DNA of 64,000 bases from Methanobacteriaceae archaeon (GTDB taxonomy: Archaea > Methanobacteriota > Methanobacteria > Methanobacteriales > Methanobacteriaceae). Under the pieces are notes generated by a model. The model had not been told where the DNA came from, searched no databases, and worked only from the letters and a program-made list of their open reading frames with translations. Below, one piece after another: positions 17,761 through 26,108 of the stretch. The position numbers and the translations under genes are program-made. Position 1 is the stretch's first letter. Each line of letters opens with the position of its first letter. The DNA is taken from the NCBI GenBank assembly GCA_030016715.1, contig JASEJD010000001.1:1-64000 (forward strand), given 5' to 3'.

Positions 17761-17897
17761 GCCATATATTTGTATTTGATTGATTTAAACAATTTAGATT
17801 TTAGATATAAATTATTTATAGATTTATTATATTCTAAAATATTAATATTTTGAATAATTATTAAAAATTTTATTAAATGAAACTATTAATTCAAGCA

Positions 17898-18560
17898 CTA
17901 TAGTCTAAATTCACAAAAATTTATGAATCTGCACTTTCGACATTTATTCGAATTCCTGGTGGGTTTAAAAGGTTCTTCACCTATTATTAACTTGTGCATA
18001 TGATCTATCAAGTCTATAATAAACTTTTCAGCCCTGTTATCAAATTGATCTATCCAGTATATGTTATCTGTACCTCGTTCCCGGAGAGCAGCTTTTATAG
18101 TTCGATCATCATTAATCATGTCTTTAAATGCTAAACAATATCCATAAACCTGGTTAATGTTTGAATAGTAGGGAATTGTTGCTGGTTTATCATCTATAAT
18201 TATAAATTCATCGGGAGTCATCCATATTTCATCAATTAATCCTCTGATACCATATTTCACAGATAGCACATAGAATTCTCTGGAAAAAATCTCTGTTTCT
18301 TTAGAGATTTCCATCATATCCTTAAAAGTTGCAGGTTCTGCATCTTCCTTGAATTTACTCTCTAAGGAGGCATGTTCTTGCTGACCCTTTATCATTTCCT
18401 TGGTAGGTGCTATATCTATTTTCTTGAAGTTTTCCAGAAATAGGGAGTATTCACAATATCCCTGTTTATTAAGCCAACTTATTGGAAAATTATTTCTATT
18501 CTCCACAATTTTAACTTCAGATATCAGGGGATGGTTTTTAAATTTTGAAATTTTTACCAT
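17898..18560 (-). CDS. Cas4/RecB-like PD-(D/E)XK nuclease with Fe-S cysteines, not linked to CRISPR
   Basis: This is a 220-residue protein with the layout of Cas4-like nucleases. It has a first Cys in NKQGYCEYSLFLE, a His-containing helix (GQQEHASLE), RGLIDEIW followed by EFIIIDDKPAT (Asp and Asp-x-Lys of the nuclease core), QVYGYCLAF (motif QxxxY-like) and a C-terminal CRKCRFINFC. The four cysteines would hold a 4Fe-4S cluster. Such proteins are 5'-3' exonucleases in DNA processing. No CRISPR array or other cas gene is in the window, so this is a solo Cas4-like gene. A 40-codon membrane peptide gene lies 23 bases upstream on the same strand; AGGAATAG precedes the ATG. Confidence 0.8.
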   Translation of the reverse strand: MVKISKFKNHPLISEVKIVENRNNFPISWLNKQGYCEYSLFLENFKKIDIAPTKEMIKGQQEHASLESKFKEDAEPATFKDMMEISKETEIFSREFYVLSVKYGIRGLIDEIWMTPDEFIIIDDKPATIPYYSNINQVYGYCLAFKDMINDDRTIKAALRERGTDNIYWIDQFDNRAEKFIIDLIDHMHKLIIGEEPFKPTRNSNKCRKCRFINFCEFRL

Positions 18561-18583
18561 TTTAGCTATTCCTTTAAAAAATT

Positions 18584-18706
18584 TTAAGAGATTAATAAGA
18601 AGATTAGTTTAAATAGAAGTCTTTCAGATGCAATTCTCAGAATTATTGTTAACAATAATCCAATTACTAATCCAATTAGAATTTCCCTCCAATCTATGGA
18701 CCTCAT
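18584..18706 (-). CDS. 40-residue single-helix membrane peptide upstream of the Cas4-like gene
   Basis: A short frame reads MRSIDWREILIGLVIGLLLT and then IILRIASERLLFKLIFLLIS before TAA. It starts at ATG 18706 behind a GGTG ribosome binding site (GGTGTTAAAATG). The charged N-terminus and one or two hydrophobic segments suggest a tiny membrane protein. It ends 23 bases before the Cas4-like gene and is probably in the same transcript. I do not recognise a family; it is short enough that chance cannot be fully excluded. Confidence 0.55.
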   Translation of the reverse strand: MRSIDWREILIGLVIGLLLTIILRIASERLLFKLIFLLIS

Positions 18707-19173
18707 TTTAACACCAGGTACTTGAAAAAGGTTTTATTAAGGTATAGATCTATAACAATAAAATAATCATTATTTTTCGTGATACTTAATCTTGGGTAAC
18801 TACCATCTTATATCTTTTCATATCTGGTAGTGATATTTGTTATTATTGGAATATGAGTTATGAGGTTTTATTCGGGATTAATTTATTCAAAGAATTGTTT
18901 TTAACTGAAAATAGTTACATATCTGGATATAAGTCTGTAACTATCCTTTAATTATTTAAGGATTACCAGATAACTTTCAAAGTATAAGTCTGGTTTAGAT
19001 AAAAAACCTAGGTACAATATCCTTCTTTTTCATATTTAATTACCCGAAAATAACTAAAACAATTTTCTGCAAAAATTTCTGCCATGATTTTATTAAAAAT
19101 TATTATAATAGTATATATAGTAATAATACATAAAAATTTATTATCAGTTGCAATTCAACTGAGGAGGATAAAA
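18707..19173. other. Divergent regulatory region with repeated TATCTGG motif
   Basis: No credible gene is seen in this divergent interval between the Cas4-like unit and the DUF5654 gene. TATCTGG occurs at 18821-18827 and 18921-18927 and inverted (CCAGATA) at 18966-18972. TATAAGTCTG occurs at 18928-18937 and 18983-18992. ACTACCA (18799-18805) pairs with TGGTAGT (18825-18831). These could be operator sites or part of a structured RNA. Confidence 0.4.
19111..19120 (+). promoter_or_regulatory. TATA box of the DUF5654 gene
   Basis: GTATATATAG at 19111-19120 is a strong TATA box. Transcription would start near 19138-19142, a leader of about 35 nucleotides with GAGGAGG just before the ATG at 19174. 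This start site excludes the longer in-frame start at 19084. Confidence 0.65.
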
Positions 19174-19425
19174 ATGGGAGAAAAAAGCACTAAAATATTG
19201 TTTCTTGAAACATTTGCAGGACTTATTACAGCCGCATTTGGTTTAATAGCAGCTCTAGCATGGAATGAAGCTATTAAAGCATTGATTCTTCAATTTTTCA
19301 AGGCGGGAAGTGCAATTACCGGACTGGTTATATATGCTGTAATTGTTACCATAATAGCTGTTTTAGCAACTTTAATCATTGCTAGATCACTGGCAAAGGT
19401 GGGTGCAGAAATACCTGAACAATAA
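19174..19425 (+). CDS. Two-helix membrane protein, DUF5654 family
   Basis: This is an 83-residue protein with a short polar N-terminus (MGEKSTKILFLETFAGLIT) and two membrane helices at about residues 12-40 and 46-72, ending in a polar tail. The LETFAGLITAAFGLIAALAWNEA pattern (read in parts) matches small archaeal proteins named DUF5654 as I recall. The GAGGAGG ribosome binding site at 19161-19167 fixes ATG 19174. It has its own strong promoter and stands alone, so it may be abundant. Function unknown. Confidence 0.75.
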   Translation: MGEKSTKILFLETFAGLITAAFGLIAALAWNEAIKALILQFFKAGSAITGLVIYAVIVTIIAVLATLIIARSLAKVGAEIPEQ

Positions 19426-19432
19426 AAACTAA

Positions 19433-19451
19433 TTTTTTTATTTTTTTTTTA
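19433..19451 (+). terminator. T-run terminator after the DUF5654 gene
   Basis: Bases 19433-19451 are almost only T (one A), eight bases after the stop codon. This is a typical archaeal U-tract terminator on the plus strand. The opposing peptidase gene ends at 19473. Confidence 0.6.
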
Positions 19452-19472
19452 TAAGAAACCAATAAAATTAGT

Positions 19473-20555
19473 TTAAATATCAATTAAACAATTAGGAAAA
19501 TTATTAATCATGTTAAAGAGGGTTGAACCATCTATAATATTTTCCACTAGATATAATCTTTCTTCAAGATTTTTTTCTAATTTATCCCGACCACCATTTT
19601 CTTTAACTAAATTTTCAAAAGTATCATCGGAACTTAAATAATATGGCATTTCATTTTTAGTATCATGTACCGTTGAGGAAGTATTCGGATTTTTCATGGA
19701 TGTTAAAAAAGTTGATGGAATCTTTGCAATTGAAAAAGGGAGATACACATGACTTATAGCAGCTTCATTACTTCCCGGCATTTTTGAAGCCATAAATTCA
19801 ATTTTATTTAAATTGTATCCCTTTAGATTTCCATATAATATTAAAAAATTGATAAAACTTGGATTATTTTCAGTATAGTAATCTTTAGATACCAGGTATG
19901 GTTCTCCTATGCCTAAAGCTTCTAAACTAACCACAGCAACTGTTTTACCTACCATATCTTGATGGGTGAGTAGATAATACCTAGAACCTACAAGATAGGG
20001 TAGATAGTTAACTTGGTAGTAAATATCTGGACTTAATTCATGGCGTTCTGGTCTTAACAAGGGGAATGTGAATCCATCTTCTCCTGCACCAAATGCTATT
20101 AATTTAATTGTGTAATAAGGTTTTTTATCTTTGTATTTCTGTGCCAAACCAATTAGAATAGATAAAGGGACTGCAACATCATTAGCCCCCTGAGAATAAT
20201 TTCCAGTATTATAATCTTTTACTGTATCCAGATCAGCGCATATAATGATTTCTTTATCCGAAACACCTTCAATAATTCCAATGACATTCTGAGAGGATTT
20301 AACTTGACCGGAAGTAATAATATAATATTTAAAATTTTGTATTTCAGTTTTCAGTCCATTTTCCCGGAAATGATAAGCCATGTATTCTGCTGTTATCTTT
20401 TCATTCATTGAACCTGCTGGTCGAGGACCAATATCTTTAGAGATATGTTCAACATATGGTAATAAGTCAGTGGCGGCCCATGAGCTGTATATTGATATAA
20501 AAAATGTGAAAATTAGTAGAATGATTAAAAAGGTTTTTTTATACATTTTAATCAT
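19473..20555 (-). CDS. Secreted M28-like protein with degenerate zinc site
   Basis: This is a 360-residue exported protein: a signal-type helix (FLIILLIFTFFISIYSSWA) is followed by the M28 aminopeptidase fold. GPRPAGSMNEKITAEYM, QNVIGIIEG, the DTVKD block and GANDVAVPLSILIGLA follow family order. The first zinc His expected before DxD is replaced (ICADLDTV), and the usual EE pair appears as AGEDGF. A late His is present in STVHDTKNE. The metal site therefore looks altered and the protein may be an inactive or differently acting relative. It lies 26 bases after the RDD gene, probably in one unit with it and hypE. Confidence 0.7.
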   Translation of the reverse strand: MIKMYKKTFLIILLIFTFFISIYSSWAATDLLPYVEHISKDIGPRPAGSMNEKITAEYMAYHFRENGLKTEIQNFKYYIITSGQVKSSQNVIGIIEGVSDKEIIICADLDTVKDYNTGNYSQGANDVAVPLSILIGLAQKYKDKKPYYTIKLIAFGAGEDGFTFPLLRPERHELSPDIYYQVNYLPYLVGSRYYLLTHQDMVGKTVAVVSLEALGIGEPYLVSKDYYTENNPSFINFLILYGNLKGYNLNKIEFMASKMPGSNEAAISHVYLPFSIAKIPSTFLTSMKNPNTSSTVHDTKNEMPYYLSSDDTFENLVKENGGRDKLEKNLEERLYLVENIIDGSTLFNMINNFPNCLIDI

Positions 20556-20581
20556 TATTCATGAAAATTTCCTAATAATAG

Positions 20582-20986
20582 TTATTTTTCAGCAATTTCT
20601 ACCTCGGTATTGGCAATTTTGTCCAAGTATCTTAGATGGTTGCTGGTTGAAAGAGATCCTGCAATTAGATCGAAAATTATTGGAAACCATAAAATTTTTG
20701 ATAAATTACGAATTATTGCATTTCTATAAGTAATTTCTCCTTCAAGAGATATTACTCTTAAATTCATCACACTTTTTCCCAGTGTAGTTTCTCTATTTTT
20801 CTCCATATAACTAAAGTAGAACAATGTTAGTATGGCTAGAAGTATCAGCCAGGCATTAAAAATAAAGAATGTGCCAGATACAATAATTAAAGGATATAAT
20901 AGAGCACTTAATATCCACATAACAGCAGTTATTATTAGTGCGTCAATAATAAATGCTAATGTTCTCTTAATAAAAATGCTTGCCAT
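20582..20986 (-). CDS. RDD-family membrane protein
   Basis: This is a 134-residue membrane protein with the RDD pattern: KRTLAFIIDALIITAVMW in helix 1 (with Arg and Asp), a second helix of about 20 residues, then EKNRETTLGKSVMNLRVIS and a final amphipathic segment. RDD proteins are small and poorly characterised; some are linked to ion or solute transport. GTGAT precedes the ATG at 20986. It sits 22 bases downstream of hypE and 26 bases upstream of the M28-like gene on the same strand. Confidence 0.8.
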   Translation of the reverse strand: MASIFIKRTLAFIIDALIITAVMWILSALLYPLIIVSGTFFIFNAWLILLAILTLFYFSYMEKNRETTLGKSVMNLRVISLEGEITYRNAIIRNLSKILWFPIIFDLIAGSLSTSNHLRYLDKIANTEVEIAEK

Positions 20987-21008
20987 ATTATCACATCTTA
21001 AATGCTAT

Positions 21009-22019
21009 TTAACAAACTCTTGGTACAGGGTCTGCTATTGGTGCTTCTAATATTCTTTTTCCTCCAAGAGAAGTTTTCATGATCACATGATTATCATCAG
21101 TTACTTCTCCTATTATCTGGGCGTCTTTACCATTTTCAGTCTTTTTTATTGCATCTAATATTTGGTCTGCTTTTTCTGCTTCAACTCCCAGAACAACTTT
21201 ACCCTCATTGGCAACTTCGTAGGGATCAATACCTAACATTTCAGAAACAGCATGCACTGGTTCTTTAATAGGTACTTTATCTTCATCAATTAACATTCCT
21301 AGTTTAGATTTTGAAGACATTTCATTTAAAGTGTTGGCCAGGCCTCCACGGGTAGGATCCTTCATGGCCTTTATACCTCCAATTTTCATTGCCTCCTCTA
21401 CAATGTTCCATATAGGTCCTACATCTGATTTTAGATCAGTTTCAAAGCCGAAACCTTCACGATAAGACATTATGGCTATTCCATGATCTCCTATGCTGCC
21501 ACTTAGAATTATTTTATCACCGATCTCCAGGCCTGAATCAGTTATTATATCTCCTTTCTTTGCTATACCTATACCTGTTGTGGATATAATTATTTTATCC
21601 AGTTTATCTTTTTCCATAACCTTAGTATCACCTGTTACTATGGAAACATCAGCTTCTTGACAGGTCTGATCCATTGATTTTATTATTTTCTCCAGATCTT
21701 CCATGGAAAAGCCTTCACTGATTATCATAGAATTGGTGAGTGCCAATGGTTTAGTCCCCATAACTGCAATGTCATTTACTGTTCCAGCAATTGAGATTCT
21801 TCCAATATCTCCACCCGGGAAAAATATAGGGTCAACTGTATGACCATCTGTTGTTATTACAATTTCATAATCATCTAAAGGGATTGTAGCTCCATCATCT
21901 AATTCTTCTAATCCTATTCCACCGTTAATACTTTTATTATTAATGTTTTGAAGAATAATGCTTGATATTAAACTTTGCATCATTTCTCCGCCTGCTCCGT
22001 GGGACATATCGATTTTCAT
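21009..22019 (-). CDS. hypE: Hydrogenase maturation protein HypE
   Basis: HypE dehydrates the carbamoyl group placed on its C-terminal cysteine to a thiocyanate, the source of the CN ligands of [NiFe]-hydrogenases. The 336-residue protein starts MKIDMSHGAGGEMMQSLI, carries the PurM/AIR-synthase-like blocks DDGATIPL, ITTDGHTVDPIFFPGGDIG, TGDTKVMEKD and DPTRGGLANTLNEM, and ends in DPVPRVC with the essential Cys336. Methanogens need it for the F420-reducing, heterodisulfide-linked and energy-converting hydrogenases. No other hyp gene is in the window. Confidence 0.95.
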   Translation of the reverse strand: MKIDMSHGAGGEMMQSLISSIILQNINNKSINGGIGLEELDDGATIPLDDYEIVITTDGHTVDPIFFPGGDIGRISIAGTVNDIAVMGTKPLALTNSMIISEGFSMEDLEKIIKSMDQTCQEADVSIVTGDTKVMEKDKLDKIIISTTGIGIAKKGDIITDSGLEIGDKIILSGSIGDHGIAIMSYREGFGFETDLKSDVGPIWNIVEEAMKIGGIKAMKDPTRGGLANTLNEMSSKSKLGMLIDEDKVPIKEPVHAVSEMLGIDPYEVANEGKVVLGVEAEKADQILDAIKKTENGKDAQIIGEVTDDNHVIMKTSLGGKRILEAPIADPVPRVC

Positions 22020-22206
22020 AGATTCACCATTGTTTTATTGCATTTCTATTTTTTGGAATTCATTTTGTAATGTGGATATTATAATCAATTATTAGCTAAT
22101 ATAACTTAACCTTCATAATAATACTATGGATAGCTATATCTGTGAAATGATTTATATTCTTGTATAGATAAGATTATATATGCTGTTTATTAATATACAA
22201 TTTGTA

Positions 22207-22253
22207 TTTTAGCTGTATGCTTATTTAGATTTTGTTTCTAAAAACAGCTAAAA
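22207..22253. other. Nested 10-bp/6-bp inverted repeat
   Basis: TTTTAGCTGT at 22207-22216 pairs perfectly with ACAGCTAAAA at 22244-22253. Inside, TTTAGA at 22224-22229 pairs with TCTAAA at 22237-22242. The nested arms would form a long interrupted hairpin in RNA from either strand. It lies in a gene-free divergent region, so it may be a small RNA, a terminator or a protein site. Confidence 0.5.
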
Positions 22254-22490
22254 CTTATAAATCTTATTAAGTTTAGAATCAGATTGATTGAAGGAACTAA
22301 AAATTACTTAAATTAGTTTCCATAACTGAAAATCTTAACTTAAAAGTGAAGAAACCTTTTTAAAGGTGAAAAGTACTAATATAAAATCTAATGTTAGAAT
22401 ACTTTTTGTATATAAAAAAATGATATATCCTACAAAAAGATTTTTTAATAAATATATGATTTTAAAACTAATAGACAACCTTATGAAAGG

Positions 22491-22500
22491 TTATTTATAG
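22491..22500 (+). promoter_or_regulatory. TATA box of rps8e
   Basis: TTATTTATAG at 22491-22500, preceded by a purine-rich GAAAGG BRE-like stretch, lies 45-54 bases before the rps8e ATG. Transcription would start near 22520-22525, and GAGGTGA precedes the ATG. Confidence 0.55.
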
Positions 22501-22544
22501 ATTAAATAAAATAATGAGAAATTTATATTGATAGAGGTGAAATA

Positions 22545-22928
22545 ATGGCAATTTGGCAAGGAAAATCATTAAAAAAACCTACTGGTGGAAGAAGAAAAAT
22601 GATCCGAGGGAAAAGAAAAAGTGAACTTGGAAGAGAAGCTGCAGAAACCAAAATTGGTGAGAGAAGAAGTAAAAAGATAAGAACTAAAGGCGGTAACAGT
22701 AAGGTAAGACTTGCAAATGATAACAGAATAAATGTTGTTAACCCTGAAAACAATAAAATGGAAGTTGCTGAAGTATTAAATGTTATTGAAAATCCAGCAA
22801 ATACCCAATTCGTACGTCGTAACATTATCAACAAGGGAGCTGTTGTAGAAACCAGTATTGGTAAAGTTAAGGTTACATCCAGACCTGGACAAGATGGCAT
22901 TATTAATGGTGTATTGATTGTTGAATGA
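22545..22928 (+). CDS. rps8e: 30S ribosomal protein S8e (eS8)
   Basis: This is a 127-residue small-subunit protein shared by archaea and eukaryotes. It starts [18 protein letters not shown], the signature of S8e, followed by a basic [10 protein letters not shown] stretch and the beta-rich [11 protein letters not shown] region; it ends GVLIVE. Length fits archaeal S8e. The end overlaps the TTG start of the DNA polymerase subunit gene, coupling translation and replication genes. Confidence 0.96.
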   Translation: MAIWQGKSLKKPTGGRRKMIRGKRKSELGREAAETKIGERRSKKIRTKGGNSKVRLANDNRINVVNPENNKMEVAEVLNVIENPANTQFVRRNIINKGAVVETSIGKVKVTSRPGQDGIINGVLIVE

Positions 22929-23562
22929 AATTAAAGAAAAAGCTGAAGAGTTTCTGAACTTTATTAACAATGATTTGCCTGAAGGGATGGAACTTGAATT
23001 TGAAGGTTTTTATAATAGAGGATTCTTTGTTACTAAAAAAAGATATGCCTTAATTGAAAATGATAATATTGTAGTAAAGGGTTTAGAACTTGTTAGGAGA
23101 GATTGGGCCCCTATTGCTAAGAAAACTCAAGAAAAAGTTTTATTTGCCATATTGAAGGATGGATCTCCTGAAAAAGCTATTGAAATAGTTAAAGCTGTGG
23201 TTCAGGACATAAAAAAAGGCAATGTAAAACTTGAAGATCTGGTAATTCACACCCAACTTACCAAAAACCCAGATGAATACGTCCAAAAGGCACCCCATGT
23301 TTTAGCAGCACAAAAGGCTATTAAAAGGGGAAGAAAAATAGAAAGAGGATCAATTATCAGATATGTGGTGGTCAAAGGTAAAGAAGCTATAAGTAAACGT
23401 GCTGAACCAATCGAAGATGTTGACATAGCTAATTATGATCCATCATACTATATTGACAATCAGTTACTTCCGGCTGTTTCTAGAATTCTAGATGCTCTTG
23501 GCTATTCAAATGATGAAATTGCTCATGGAGAAAAACAGAGCAGTTTAGATGCTTTTTTTTAA
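22918..23562 (+). CDS. polB2: DNA polymerase family B, split C-terminal subunit PolB2
   Basis: This is a 214-residue protein equal to the C-terminal palm/thumb end of an archaeal family B polymerase. The block [11 protein letters not shown] followed by [20 protein letters not shown] is the conserved region after polymerase motif C, and [13 protein letters not shown] with [10 protein letters not shown] is the thumb. The exonuclease domain and YxDTD motif are absent, so a separate large subunit must exist elsewhere. Such a split is known from Methanothermobacter. The last eight residues, QSSLDAFF, fit the PCNA-binding PIP box. The start is TTG 22918 (or TTG 22921), inside the end of rps8e. Confidence 0.93.
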   Translation: MLNEIKEKAEEFLNFINNDLPEGMELEFEGFYNRGFFVTKKRYALIENDNIVVKGLELVRRDWAPIAKKTQEKVLFAILKDGSPEKAIEIVKAVVQDIKKGNVKLEDLVIHTQLTKNPDEYVQKAPHVLAAQKAIKRGRKIERGSIIRYVVVKGKEAISKRAEPIEDVDIANYDPSYYIDNQLLPAVSRILDALGYSNDEIAHGEKQSSLDAFF

Positions 23563-23584
23563 ATTAGGGGTTAATATAACATCT

Positions 23585-23640
23585 GTTTTTTTATAATTTT
23601 AAATTTTATTTCTTTTTTATTATTAAATTTTTTATTATTT
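23585..23640 (+). terminator. T-rich terminator after polB2
   Basis: Several T-runs (TTTTTTT at about 23585-23591, then TTTCTTTTTT and TTTTTT) follow the polB2 stop within 80 bases. This fits archaeal U-tract termination. Confidence 0.45.
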
Positions 23641-23773
23641 GTTTAGTATATTGCCATATTATTTGTTCAGTTAGACCAATAATTAAATAGTAATATTGCA
23701 ATAATCTTATTAGCCAGATAATTTTATCAAAAAATAATAATTATAATTATGTCATTAAAATTGAGGTGGGATA

Positions 23774-24454
23774 GTGTTTAAGGGTGTATTATTTGATATT
23801 GATGATACTTTATATGATACTTCTGGATTTGCTAAATTAGCCCGTAAAGCAGCATTAAATGTTATGATTGATGGAGGTTTGCCCTTAGAATCAGAGGATG
23901 CTTACATTAAATTAAGAAAGATCATCAAAGAAAAGGGTTCCAATTATGATAAACATTTTAATGTGCTGACCCGTGAAGTTTTTGGAGAAGAAAAACCTCT
24001 TCTAATAGCCCTTGGAATGATAACCTATCATAATGTTAAATTTGCACTTTTAAGACCATTTCCAGAAACCACATCAACACTTCTTCATTTGAATAAAAGA
24101 GGTTATCATTTAGGAGTGGTATCTAATGGAATAACCATTAAACAATGGGAAAAATTAATTAGATTAGGTTTATATCATTTTTTTGATGAGGTTATCACTT
24201 CAGAGGCTGCTGGTGTTGAAAAACCAGACCCTAAAATATTTGAATTGGCATTAAATCAGATGGGTTGTAAGTCCAGTAAATCAATTATGGTGGGTAATAA
24301 ATTCAGTGAAGATATTATGGGTGCAATTAATGCAGGTATGTCGGCTATTCTGGTGAATTCGAAACTGACCGAATCTGAAAAAGATTTCATCAATAAAGAA
24401 AAAATAGAATTAGAAGTTTTAGAAAATATTGGTGAACTGAAGGATATACTATAA
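23774..24454 (+). CDS. HAD-superfamily hydrolase (subfamily IA phosphatase)
   Basis: This is a 226-residue phosphatase with all four HAD motifs: LFDIDDTLYD (motif I, nucleophile Asp8 and Asp10), VVSNGITIKQW (motif II), the Lys in GVEKPDPKIF (motif III) and VGNKFSEDIMGAINAGM (motif IV). The cap is alpha-helical, as in subfamily IA. The natural substrate is not evident. Start is GTG 23774 behind GAGGTGGG. It lies 31 bases before the AAA+ gene. Confidence 0.88.
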   Translation: MFKGVLFDIDDTLYDTSGFAKLARKAALNVMIDGGLPLESEDAYIKLRKIIKEKGSNYDKHFNVLTREVFGEEKPLLIALGMITYHNVKFALLRPFPETTSTLLHLNKRGYHLGVVSNGITIKQWEKLIRLGLYHFFDEVITSEAAGVEKPDPKIFELALNQMGCKSSKSIMVGNKFSEDIMGAINAGMSAILVNSKLTESEKDFINKEKIELEVLENIGELKDIL

Positions 24455-24485
24455 ATAATAATTATAAAGTGATTAAGGGGATAAA

Positions 24486-26042
24486 ATGGATGAATATTAT
24501 CATAATAATCAAATGAAGAACCTTTTAGATCGTTTAAAGCAACCAAAAACCTTAGAAGAATTAAGGCTTTCAGAGGTATTTGTTTCAGACTTAATTTTAA
24601 AAATAATCTCTAGTTATGGTACCATTAAAACCAGCCGGATAAATGAAATAACCAGTATTCACTGGGATATATTAGAAGATTTGATTAGGAAATTAGAAGA
24701 TGATGGTTTTTGTTCACCAGTTAGTGGAGGATTTCTATTTTCCAGTGTTGAATATACCATTACCCAAAAGGGCCGGGAAAAGGCTAAAAGGATAATGGAA
24801 GAAAATCCTTATATTGGAACTGCTCCCGTATCCTATGAGAATTATCTAGAAATAATGGATGAACAGATGAAGGATCGTTACCCTATCGAAATACCTGAAG
24901 AGATCCAATTAGAAGCTTTCAAGGATGTTATAGGCGTTGATTATGCAAAAGAGTCATTAATTGAATCCTGCACTATTGGAAAGGGCATATTTGCGTACGG
25001 TGCACCAGGTACGGGTAAAACATTCATTATTAGCAAAATGTCAGATTTACTGCCACCACTTATTATTCCTAAATATATTGAATTTGGAGGTAGAGTAATA
25101 CACCTTTTTGACCAGGACTTTCATAAAACATGTGATGAACAACCTCAGGATACCAGATGGATAAAAATATACGCTCCATTCGTATTTACCGGTGCAGAAC
25201 TTAGTTTAAAGGAATTGGAAACTGTGTATAATCCGAATAAGGGAGCTTATGAAACATCACCCCTAATCAAAGCAAATGGTGGTATTTTATTATTAGATGA
25301 TCTTGGTAGACAACGAGACGATCATGAATTAATTTTAAACCGTCTTATCATACCTATGGAAAATAAGAAAGATGTTGTATATGTTAGAGGAGTTCCAATA
25401 ACTGTTCACAGTAACTTTATTCCAGCATTTTCCACCAACCTTGATATTAGTATCATGGATGAGGCTCATCTGCGTAGAGCACCCTTACATATATTCCTTA
25501 AAGATCCTTCGGTTAGTGAAGTAGCCAGAGTCTTTAAAAGGAATCTTGATGATTTAGGGGAAAATTATGATGATGAGGTAGTAAAAAGGTTTATGAAAGT
25601 CTACACTCCTGCTAATCAGGGTGGAGAAGGACTGCAGCCAAGTTTTGCTCATGCAAGAGACGTGGCTCAAATAGCACAAGCCGCTCGTATTACCAAAAAA
25701 ATGGATATGATAACCCCTGAAATTTTAGAGGAAGCTTTAAATAAACACGTTCTGATTGCCCTGCAGAGAATGAATATAGATGTGGCCCAAATAGCCAATA
25801 AAATAAGAACATTCCGTATTAAATCAAATATGCTCGACAGAGCATCTGAATGTTTAAATCATTTAGGATCATTGCGCATATCTGTTGAATCAGATGCTTT
25901 AGTAGTGGATCTAGAAGAAAATATCACTCCTGCTTATTTAGTCGAATATCTTGCAAGTAAGGGTGTTGCAGTTGATAAGGTAGAATTGATTGCAGAAACA
26001 GAAAAAGAACTTAGAAGAACTATTATAGAAGGACATTATTAA
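24486..26042 (+). CDS. AAA+ ATPase with N-terminal winged-helix domain
   Basis: This is a 518-residue protein. Residues about 20-105 look like a winged helix (SYGTIKTSRINEITSIHWD, with LIRKLEDDGFC as recognition and wing). The AAA+ core has Walker A GAPGTGKT at 172-179, Walker B ILLLDDLG at 267-274 and a sensor-like FSTNLDI near 318. A C-terminal helical lid and an 80-residue end domain follow (SLRISVESDALVVDL). Related uncharacterised ATPases occur in archaea and bacteria; the role is unknown. GGGGATAAA precedes the ATG, and the HAD gene is 31 bases upstream. Confidence 0.8.
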   Translation: MDEYYHNNQMKNLLDRLKQPKTLEELRLSEVFVSDLILKIISSYGTIKTSRINEITSIHWDILEDLIRKLEDDGFCSPVSGGFLFSSVEYTITQKGREKAKRIMEENPYIGTAPVSYENYLEIMDEQMKDRYPIEIPEEIQLEAFKDVIGVDYAKESLIESCTIGKGIFAYGAPGTGKTFIISKMSDLLPPLIIPKYIEFGGRVIHLFDQDFHKTCDEQPQDTRWIKIYAPFVFTGAELSLKELETVYNPNKGAYETSPLIKANGGILLLDDLGRQRDDHELILNRLIIPMENKKDVVYVRGVPITVHSNFIPAFSTNLDISIMDEAHLRRAPLHIFLKDPSVSEVARVFKRNLDDLGENYDDEVVKRFMKVYTPANQGGEGLQPSFAHARDVAQIAQAARITKKMDMITPEILEEALNKHVLIALQRMNIDVAQIANKIRTFRIKSNMLDRASECLNHLGSLRISVESDALVVDLEENITPAYLVEYLASKGVAVDKVELIAETEKELRRTIIEGHY

Positions 26043-26108
26043 AAAGGTGGGAAAAAATCTTTTTAAGGCTATTAAAATTCCTTTCTCACATTTCATTTTA
26101 AATGTAGA

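Larger units (their letters stand above)
22020..22544. other. Divergent intergenic region between hypE and rps8e
   Basis: In these 525 bases I see no credible protein gene. The region holds a nested hairpin at 22207-22253 and the rps8e promoter at its right end. The left part, which must contain the hypE promoter, includes a TATA-like GATTATAAT on the minus strand near 22078-22086, a weak candidate. Confidence 0.5.

Noticed and set aside
17898-18560. Possible CRISPR-Cas locus because of the Cas4-like protein
   Set aside because: No repeat-spacer array and no other cas gene is seen in the window.
19084-19173. Upstream ATG (19084) for the DUF5654 protein
   Set aside because: It lies before the TATA box at 19111-19120, so it would not be in the transcript.
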